Shown in pieces: positions 57,830 through 64,000 of a stretch of 64,000 nucleotides of DNA (its first letter is position 1; every line of letters starts with the position of its first letter). The stretch is taken from the NCBI RefSeq assembly GCF_001989995.2, contig NZ_JAHGUP010000025.1, positions 62,001-126,000 of the forward strand, written 5' to 3'. The DNA is from Vibrio anguillarum (GTDB lineage: Bacteria; Pseudomonadota; Gammaproteobacteria; Enterobacterales; Vibrionaceae). The translations under genes and the position numbers were made by a program. A model generated the notes under the pieces. The model saw nothing but the letters and a program-made list of their open reading frames with translations, had not been told where the DNA came from and did no database searches.

Positions 57830-57957
57830 TTGATGATTTTGCCAGGTGGCTCTAAACAATCGCAACTCAATGACTATCGCTCAATAAATAGAAAGCGCGC
57901 CAATCTCAACTTAGGACGCCACCCTGATGTTTCTCTTGTACAAGTGCGGAGGTCAGT
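57830..57957 (+). pseudogene. Remnant of a second ssrA-type integrase (DUF4102 part)
   Basis: The frame reads LMILPGGSKQSQLNDYRS, then KRANLNLGRHPDVSLVQVRRS. It aligns with residues about 33-74 of the intact integrase (LRIKPNGSKQWIFNYYRP...KRANLSFGMYPDISLLQARKS). No start codon region and no catalytic domain remain. It is the trace of a second island at the same attachment site. Confidence 0.75.
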
Positions 57958-57971
57958 TTACACACCCGCAG

Positions 57972-58529
57972 TTATGCATTCGTTTGTTGCTGATGGGTAG
58001 CGACTGTCGTGCATTTATCGGCGCGGAAAAGCTTGTAAGCCATAATGCCAATAACCAACGCTTTGATAATCATCATTTGTGGGTTACCGAAATAGGCAGC
58101 CATACCAACAAACCCCGATAAGAACATGAGCAAACGGAACCTTTTCAGGTCAGTCATATACAGTGCCAACAAAATTAACGCGAGATCGCCAAACTGCAAG
58201 GCTTCAGCAAGTGTGGGGTTATTGATAAAGCAGCTTACGGCCACATAAGCAATATAAAGAATACCGCTCGCCATCAAAGCCGCAGCAGAATTGATCACCA
58301 TTTTGCTGGTGTTAGTAAAATCTTTCACATATCGATATGCGTTAATGGCACCAACCGACAGGTTAAGGATGACTTTAGGCCACCAGCCCATCAAAATTGA
58401 CCAAGCAATGTCATTCGCAGCCGAAGCAAATGCAGCATAGCGAGTAAACTTCATCGAATTAAAAATAGTGAGTGATATATAGAATGCGACAGATGTCCAT
58501 CCTAATACTTCGCGTAATATATCAAGCAA
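57972..58529 (-). CDS. YgjV-family inner membrane protein
   Basis: A 185-residue protein with about six hydrophobic segments, YgjV family (LGWTSVAFYISLTIFNSMKFTR... WSILMGWWPKVILNLSVGAINAYRY). Function unknown; the family resembles small SWEET/PQ-loop-like sugar transporters only loosely. It ends 15 bp from the integrase scar and reads towards it. Confidence 0.75.
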   Translation of the reverse strand: MLDILREVLGWTSVAFYISLTIFNSMKFTRYAAFASAANDIAWSILMGWWPKVILNLSVGAINAYRYVKDFTNTSKMVINSAAALMASGILYIAYVAVSCFINNPTLAEALQFGDLALILLALYMTDLKRFRLLMFLSGFVGMAAYFGNPQMMIIKALVIGIMAYKLFRADKCTTVATHQQQTNA

Positions 58530-58817
58530 AATACGGTCTCTTTTTACATAGAATCATCATCCACAACAATGAAACTATCTGCTACTAATAAGGCCAGTAG
58601 TGGTTTATAAACCCACCACTTAGCCGTTGGGCGCAGGATAATATCACGGCATTCGGTATAAATCCTAGAAAAGACTCTTATCAATACACGCTTATTCTCG
58701 AAAATATGTTTCTCAATTTTGGAAACAAAACTGCATATTCAACAAACGCATCACCACTCCCCTTTTGACACATTCAATCATCCCTGAATAAAAATTGACT
58801 GACGTACGCTAACTCAT

Positions 58818-58970
58818 TCAGCGAGGAGAACGAACCGCAACCACTTTCGTCTCAATCAACTGGTAACGAATCCCAGCTTGGTCAAACGACTGGCGCAGCG
58901 CCGTTAAATTCCGGTGATAGGTCACTTGCCGACCAGACGCCGTCTTCACTTTCATTACCATATTACTCAT
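58818..58970 (-). CDS. Small conserved-looking protein (50 aa)
   Basis: A minus-strand frame of 50 residues starting MSNMVMKVKTASGRQVTYHR and ending VVAVRSPR, with AGAGGA upstream. No recognised domain; the composition is ordinary for a soluble small protein. I am fairly sure it is coding from the ribosome site and codon use, but cannot name it. Confidence 0.5.
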   Translation of the reverse strand: MSNMVMKVKTASGRQVTYHRNLTALRQSFDQAGIRYQLIETKVVAVRSPR

Positions 58971-59069
58971 ACACTTATCCTCTACACTTAACCGATTGGT
59001 TGCATCAAACTATGCTAGTTTGAATATTTATCACCAAACAACTTGAAGTTGCAGGTAGCAAGGAAATCG

Positions 59070-59465
59070 TTATTGTGCGAACTCTTTGAGTGCTGCCATC
59101 GCCTTTTCTGCCTTCTCTTGTTGCACAAAAATATGGTCATGATAATAACCCGCTATCACATTAGCGCTGATGCCATACGAAGCTAGCTTAGTTGCAAAAG
59201 CGGCCGTTAAACCCACCGCCTCTAAACTTGAATGAACCGTCAGCGTAATTAAGTTGAATACCGATTCAAAATCGAGCTGCGCCGCAACGGCTTTTTGCTG
59301 CTCAACGACCAAGGTCAGCCCTTCACGCTCTTGAAATGTCGCCACGGGTTCTAAATGCAAATAATCGGCTAATGCCCCTTGCACAGTACAAAAAACATAA
59401 CTTCCGCCCACCAACTCGGGTGACATGGATTGCAGTAAAACCTCTAAATCAGTAATCGCTGTCAT
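59070..59465 (-). CDS. ACT-domain protein
   Basis: About 131 residues. Resembles the stand-alone ACT-domain family seen in vibrios: a middle stretch LTLTVHSSLEAVGLTAAFATKLASYGISANVIAG fits an ACT fold that binds small ligands such as amino acids. The ATG at 59465 is preferred over that at 59480. No neighbour indicates a pathway. Confidence 0.7.
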   Translation of the reverse strand: MTAITDLEVLLQSMSPELVGGSYVFCTVQGALADYLHLEPVATFQEREGLTLVVEQQKAVAAQLDFESVFNLITLTVHSSLEAVGLTAAFATKLASYGISANVIAGYYHDHIFVQQEKAEKAMAALKEFAQ

Positions 59466-59677
59466 ATTTTTCTTTCTCATTCAAATTGAAGCAGAAGTGC
59501 AGAGTAAAGCCCTCTGTGGAATAAGTGAAATTAATAATATTAATTAGTGATTAATTATTCTTATAACCACAATTAAAAAACAAGATGCATTTAAAATCAA
59601 AAAGGTCAACGTAACATATCACTCAATACTATCTGAATGCTTTATACTTTCCGCAAACATGTATTTCAGGTGATGGT

Positions 59678-59868
59678 ATGGATGCAGAACAATTTTCACA
59701 GTTAGTGGCGCAATAGTGGCGCAAATCAAAATCGGTAAACAGCTACTAGAGGCAATCTACTTACACAAAGACGCGTTCAGTGCCTTACCAACAACACTCA
59801 CCAAGTTCATTTCGGCCGTAACCAAAGCGCTTAATCACCCAGACAAATTACAACTCATCGAAAAATAG
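59678..59868 (+). pseudogene. Gene fragment broken by an 11-bp tandem duplication
   Basis: From ATG 59678 the frame gives MDAEQFSQLVAQ and then a stop. TAGTGGCGCAA is duplicated in tandem (59703-59713, 59714-59724). Removing one copy restores ...LVAQIKIGKQLLEAIYLHKD and 47 further codons before a true stop. The restored start resembles the N-terminus of DNA-phosphorothioation-associated putative methyltransferases (GKRLPDAxYLH); those are about 480 residues, so the gene is also truncated. Confidence 0.6.
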
Positions 59869-60237
59869 TGAATATATCTAAGGTGTCTGCTTATTTCATA
59901 AGATAGCTCACAGTTAGAGTGCAACCTGTTGAGCAGTAAAGATGAGAAAGTTACAATATGGACCTAATTCAGTTGAACTTATATCTGTATCTGTCGGCTT
60001 TTACACTCAAAACGCACAATCGTTTTTTCTTTCTCTGTGAGCCATAGTCAATTTAAGTATTGGCGGACGATTGTGCTCGATATGCAGCTAAGACCTTAAG
60101 AACATTACAGGTATTTGTGTGGTGGGGTAATCTATTGAATCTAATGGCAATTAGTTTCGCGAGTAAGTCATGATCACATTAACTATTCATTTTTAATTGC
60201 ACTATCGTACACCTATCGCAAATTTTAAGGGATGAAA
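59869..60237 (+). other. Intergenic region upstream of helicase-MORC-PLD cluster
   Basis: No coding sequence is seen. The promoter of the cluster should lie here; a TTAACT...TATCGT pair around 60180-60210 is possible but weak. Confidence 0.3.
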
Positions 60238-61881
60238 ATGCTTACTGAAATACTGTCAAATTTTTCTGAAGATGAACTACTAGAATTTATCCCCTCAAAC
60301 GCCATAAACTTTACACTTGAAATTGATGATTACAACAAGGATATAGAGCGTAGTTCTTTCAATAAAAATCATTTAGCACGAGTCGTTGCAAGTGTTAAAC
60401 AGGTCGAGTTTATTTTTGAAAAACTATTACGCACTAAGCTTATTGAGCGACTAAGCCACCAGCAAATCGTTGAATTATTCCCAAGCTTTAACCTTCAACC
60501 AAGCCAAGTAACGCCTAGTCACTATGATGCGATCATCAGTTGGTCTGAAGAAAATCTCGAGCAGTTTGCTGCTGTCATCGGTTTATCTAAGCTCTATGAA
60601 AATCAACTAGCACAAAACACCGAGTTTCAAAGTCTTGCTCATATCGAACCAAGTTATGGGCTTTATCCTTACCAACAAGACATCAGTCAACAAGTTTTTA
60701 GTAACCTAAACAATAAAAAAGAAAGAGTTTTAATTCACTTACCAACCGGAGCTGGTAAAACTCGTACTGCAATGAATATTGCTTGTGAACATTTGAGAGC
60801 ATCCTCTACCAATGTTGTTCTTTGGTTAGCTGATCGTGAGGAACTATGTACCCAAGCCTATGATGAGTTTACTAAAGCATGGAAATCAGTTGGCAACCGC
60901 CCTACATCCGTATACGGTTTTTATTCAAACTCTAATGAGAGCTTAAGTGGTATTGACTCTGGTTTTATTGTTGCAGGTCTGCACAAGTTTTTAAGCATAA
61001 AAAAAACAGACTCTAGACAATTACAGTTACTTTACAAAGAACTGGCAGACAAAGTCACTTTGGTTATTTTTGACGAAGCACACAAGGCAGTTGCACCTAA
61101 ATTTCAAGAAGTGGTACAAGACTTTATCGCTAATAAATCGTTCCATGCAGATCTAGTCGGACTCACTGCAACACCGGGCCGTAGCTATTCAACAATAGGA
61201 TTGTCTGAAGAGGATGCGAAGCTTGCACAGTTTTTCTACAACAATAAAGTATCAATGCGAATATCTGGTTATCTTTCTCCAATCGATTACTTAGTAGAGC
61301 AAGGTTACCTTGCTAAAGCTAATTTTAAATCGCTCAATTATGATCATTCCCAGATTTCCGCTTATGAACTTAGGGATGCAGGAGGCGTAGAGACTATGAA
61401 AGCCTTAGCCAGTAATGTAGAACGAAATCGTAAGATTATAAAAACCATTATTGATGAATGTAACCAAAACTCTCAAATAATCGTATTCGCATGTACTGTT
61501 GAGCATGGAATTAACCTCGCAACAGCACTTTCCTACCAAGGAATTAAAGCAGCCTCTATTGATAGCAAAAACGATAATCATGAGAGCAGAAGAGCAAAAA
61601 TCGCACAATATAAAAACGGTGAAATACAAGTTCTTGTTAATTTTAACGTTTTAACAGCTGGTTTTGATGCTCCTAAAACTAATGTCACGGTTATTGCCAA
61701 GCCCATGAACTCATTAGTGCAATATTTACAAATGGCAGGTCGTGCAATGCGCGGTTATAAGAGTGGCGGTAACCGAGAGTGTAATATTTATACCGTGATG
61801 GACAACATACCAGAATTTCAGAGCATCAGTCTCGCATTCGGTTATTGGAACGACATGTGGGCAGAAAAGGACATAAAATAA
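60238..61881 (+). CDS. SF2 DEAH-type helicase of a MORC/PLD cluster
   Basis: A 547-residue SF2 helicase: a helical N-terminal region of about 130 residues, then Walker A LPTGAGKTRTA (about 180), VIFDEAHKA (DEAH), GLTATPGRS and the C-terminal RecA-like domain ending MAGRAMRG. The ATG at 60238 is preferred because AAGGG lies 7 bases upstream; the ATG at 60232 is too close to it. Its last base is the first base of the next start (TAATG). Type I restriction-like remodelling of foreign DNA is likely. Confidence 0.85.
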   Translation: MLTEILSNFSEDELLEFIPSNAINFTLEIDDYNKDIERSSFNKNHLARVVASVKQVEFIFEKLLRTKLIERLSHQQIVELFPSFNLQPSQVTPSHYDAIISWSEENLEQFAAVIGLSKLYENQLAQNTEFQSLAHIEPSYGLYPYQQDISQQVFSNLNNKKERVLIHLPTGAGKTRTAMNIACEHLRASSTNVVLWLADREELCTQAYDEFTKAWKSVGNRPTSVYGFYSNSNESLSGIDSGFIVAGLHKFLSIKKTDSRQLQLLYKELADKVTLVIFDEAHKAVAPKFQEVVQDFIANKSFHADLVGLTATPGRSYSTIGLSEEDAKLAQFFYNNKVSMRISGYLSPIDYLVEQGYLAKANFKSLNYDHSQISAYELRDAGGVETMKALASNVERNRKIIKTIIDECNQNSQIIVFACTVEHGINLATALSYQGIKAASIDSKNDNHESRRAKIAQYKNGEIQVLVNFNVLTAGFDAPKTNVTVIAKPMNSLVQYLQMAGRAMRGYKSGGNRECNIYTVMDNIPEFQSISLAFGYWNDMWAEKDIK

Positions 61882-63689
61882 TGAGTAACCGATTTTTAAG
61901 TGCTGAGACCGTTATTGAATCATTACGGGATAACGGCTACACCAATACTGCCTACGCACTTGCTGAACTAATTGATAATAGTTTACAGGCCACAGCTACT
62001 CGTGTTGAAGTAGGCTTCATCGAAGAACAATTAGCCGCGAAAAAGAACTATACCGTATCCGAAATTTCACTATGGGATAATGGTATTGGGATGGATACAA
62101 ACACCCTTCGTATTGCTATGCAGTTTGGCGGTGGAACACACAGAAAAGATATAAAGGGTATGGGTAAATTTGGTATGGGTTTACCAAACTCATCTATATC
62201 TCAGTGCAGACGTGTTGAAGTTTGGAGTTGGCAAAACGGTAGTGAACCCCACTATACCTACCTAGATGTCGATGAGATGAAAAGTGGACAGCTTGAAGAA
62301 GTTCCTAATCCTGTCGCCATGCCTATTCCTACAAAATATGAAAAAGCCTTTTTTACGAAAAGGCCAGAATCTGGAACGCTAATAATTTGGTCAAAACTTG
62401 ATAGACTCAGCTGGAAGACAGGTAAGTCTATCTATCGTCATTGTGAACTTTTAGTGGGCAGAATGTATCGCAACTTTATCAGTGACGATAATATTAAAAT
62501 CGAAAGCATCACTTACCGTAAGTCAGATCTGGACAGGCTAGATGTTTATGACCGTGAAACATTTAAAGCTAATGACCCCATGTATCTTAAAAAGAACACT
62601 TCATTACCTGAGCTTCCAGGAAACTATAAGGGTGAAGCATTTTTTGAAAAAATGGATGAGGAAGTCATTTCTGTCGAATATATTGATGAAAATGGGGAAC
62701 CTAAGCGAGACGATGTAACTGTGACTACTTCAATGGTTAAAAAGACCATTGCTAATAGAATTCTTAAAGAGACAATCGGAAGATTAGGCGGTACTCAATG
62801 GGGAAAACACTGTGGCAAGAATGTCGGCGTTTCAATTGTTAGAGCGAATAGAGAGTTAGTTTTGCGAGACTCTTTCTTAACTTCCGCTCTGAGAGAAAGT
62901 AAAGGACGGTTTATTGGTATAGAAGTCTCTTTCCCACCGACATTAGATGCCGTCTTTGGTGTCACTAACAATAAACAAGATGCAATTCGATTAATACCTT
63001 ACGAAATAAAAAGTATATCCACACAAGCCGGTTTTGATACAGAGCAAGAATATTTACGTGATCTTGAGGAAAACTCAGATCCTCTACTACAAGTCCTTAA
63101 AGTCGTCGCTGTTATTAAAAAGCATGTAACAACACTAACTAAATCATTAGAAACAATAAACGTTGAAGGTAAAGCGGTTAAAGGTGAGGAACCTAAAACT
63201 ATTTCAGAAGGTGCAGCCTCGAAAGCCACTCAGGGATCTGCTAATCGCGATACCCATGGACATAAATCAAAAGAAGAACCACCAAAAGAGTTAAATAAAA
63301 AAGACGTTATCGATCACCTAAAAACTGTGGGTGGTATGAGTGAAGAAGAAGCCGAAGAAAAAGCTGAACGTCTAATTCTTACAGGAAACCGTTTCCTAAT
63401 TGAGGATGTGGCACGTGATTCTGAAGCCTTCTTTGACGTATCAACGAGCAAAGGCTTAACACTCGTTTTATTTAATACTAACCACATATTTTACAAAAAG
63501 CTGGTAAGTAAACTTGGCCCCGACGAACTCGAAGTAATGCAAACAACAATTGCTGGCTTTGCGCGTGTAATGAATGAAACAACTGATGATAAACGGTTGG
63601 CATACTTAAACTCTGTGAGACGTGAATGGGGTTTGGTGATTAGCGAGTTTTTAGAAGAACCCTCTGATGAAAGTATGGATGATTTTTGA
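61881..63689 (+). CDS. GHKL (MORC/Hsp90-like) ATPase
   Basis: A 602-residue protein with an N-terminal GHKL ATPase: ALAELIDNSLQA (N box), LWDNGIGMD (G1) and KGMGKFGMGLPNSS (G2), all intact. A central S5-like region and a charged helical C-terminus (EEPPKELNKKDVIDHL...) follow. Prokaryotic MORC-like ATPases of this kind are known from restriction-like clusters with SF2 helicases (Iyer, Abhiman and Aravind, 2008). It overlaps both neighbours by one base, so the three genes are translationally coupled. Confidence 0.85.
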   Translation: MSNRFLSAETVIESLRDNGYTNTAYALAELIDNSLQATATRVEVGFIEEQLAAKKNYTVSEISLWDNGIGMDTNTLRIAMQFGGGTHRKDIKGMGKFGMGLPNSSISQCRRVEVWSWQNGSEPHYTYLDVDEMKSGQLEEVPNPVAMPIPTKYEKAFFTKRPESGTLIIWSKLDRLSWKTGKSIYRHCELLVGRMYRNFISDDNIKIESITYRKSDLDRLDVYDRETFKANDPMYLKKNTSLPELPGNYKGEAFFEKMDEEVISVEYIDENGEPKRDDVTVTTSMVKKTIANRILKETIGRLGGTQWGKHCGKNVGVSIVRANRELVLRDSFLTSALRESKGRFIGIEVSFPPTLDAVFGVTNNKQDAIRLIPYEIKSISTQAGFDTEQEYLRDLEENSDPLLQVLKVVAVIKKHVTTLTKSLETINVEGKAVKGEEPKTISEGAASKATQGSANRDTHGHKSKEEPPKELNKKDVIDHLKTVGGMSEEEAEEKAERLILTGNRFLIEDVARDSEAFFDVSTSKGLTLVLFNTNHIFYKKLVSKLGPDELEVMQTTIAGFARVMNETTDDKRLAYLNSVRREWGLVISEFLEEPSDESMDDF

Positions 63690-64000
63690 TGTCGGGTCTT
63701 ATTTCTAATAGTGAACTTAAAGCAGAATTAGAAGCGCTACTTCCTCATTGCAACAGATTGACGATTATTTCTGCTTTTATGACTCAGCCAGCAACTCGCT
63801 GGTTGAGCTCATTAATGACAGATAACAAACCAGTCGTACAATTAGTTGGACGCTTCTCACCTCTCGATTTTATCAAAGGCTCTAGCGATTTAAATGCGTT
63901 ACGTGATTGCGTAAACAATGGCTACACCGTTAAAGCCCTTACAAATCTCCATGCCAAAATTTATCAGATAGATGAAGACATCATTTTTAATGGTAGTGCA
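63689..64000 (+). CDS. Phospholipase-D-like nuclease, N-terminal part (cut by window edge)
   Basis: The frame is open to the end of the window (104 codons). It starts MSGLISNSELKAELEALLPH at an ATG overlapping the MORC stop (TGATG) and reaches LHAKIYQIDEDIIFNGSA, an HxK motif followed by NGSA, the signature of PLD-fold nucleases. A downstream nuclease, methyltransferase or Z1-domain gene may follow outside the window. Confidence 0.78.
   Translation, partial: MSGLISNSELKAELEALLPHCNRLTIISAFMTQPATRWLSSLMTDNKPVVQLVGRFSPLDFIKGSSDLNALRDCVNNGYTVKALTNLHAKIYQIDEDIIFNGSA

Overview
The window looks like a chromosomal segment of a Vibrio close to the V. cholerae / V. mimicus / V. vulnificus group. The evidence is the recN-bamE-rnfH-ratA-smpB-ssrA order, a tmRNA whose tag reads ANDENYALAA, and a sialidase and NanE that match what I remember of the V. 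cholerae proteins almost residue for residue. The species is not settled: tnaA-tnaB next to recN is not the arrangement I know from V. cholerae.

Layout. (1) 1-6.5 kb is core: the end of tnaA, its permease tnaB, a ridA remnant, a small membrane protein, SOS-controlled recN, bamE, the rnfH-ratA pair, smpB and ssrA. (2) 6.5-56.9 kb is a genomic island of about 50 kb in the 3' end of ssrA. It is bounded by a 45-bp direct repeat (6512-6556 and 56899-56943) that carries the ssrA end and its terminator, with a P4-type integrase just inside the left end. (3) 57-64 kb is a second accessory stretch. It holds a truncated hipA, a scar of another ssrA-type integrase, YgjV and ACT-domain genes, a gene broken by an 11-bp duplication, and the start of a helicase / MORC-like ATPase / PLD cluster that runs off the window.

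The island has a defence half and a sugar half. The defence half (7.9-26.6 kb) has, on the minus strand, Mrr, HsdR, HsdM, HsdS and a Septu-like ATPase-HNH pair, the last three junctions translationally coupled. Then come an XRE regulator divergent from an LRAT-fold hydrolase, a pair of SF1 helicases, and a CoiA-like nuclease gene with a small partner, divergent from a WYL (CapW/BrxR-like) regulator. The last group is my best candidate for an undescribed system.

The sugar half (29.1-51.3 kb) joins an N-acetylgalactosamine operon (two agaR, kbaZ, agaS, a mannose-family PTS, a deacetylase, kbaY) to a complete sialic-acid locus (two NanM-like mutarotases, nanR, nanA, siaMQP, nanE, nanK, nagA, nanH). 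Sialidase would free Neu5Ac from mucin and expose GalNAc-rich cores. SiaPQM and the PTS would import the sugars, which enter glycolysis as fructose-6-phosphate and as triose phosphates. The nan part, followed by alpA (vefA) and radC, has the gene order of V. cholerae VPI-2, but here it sits at ssrA, the site used by VPI-1.

The sugar half is flanked by two copies of an alpA-radC-DUF2787-DUF2787 module. The left alpA is dead (three in-frame stops). A third alpA lies near the right end. All three alpA genes share an 18-bp motif upstream. Between the right module and the island end are a GTPase, an inovirus/P4-type YagK/YfjJ protein and an apparently frameshifted gene.
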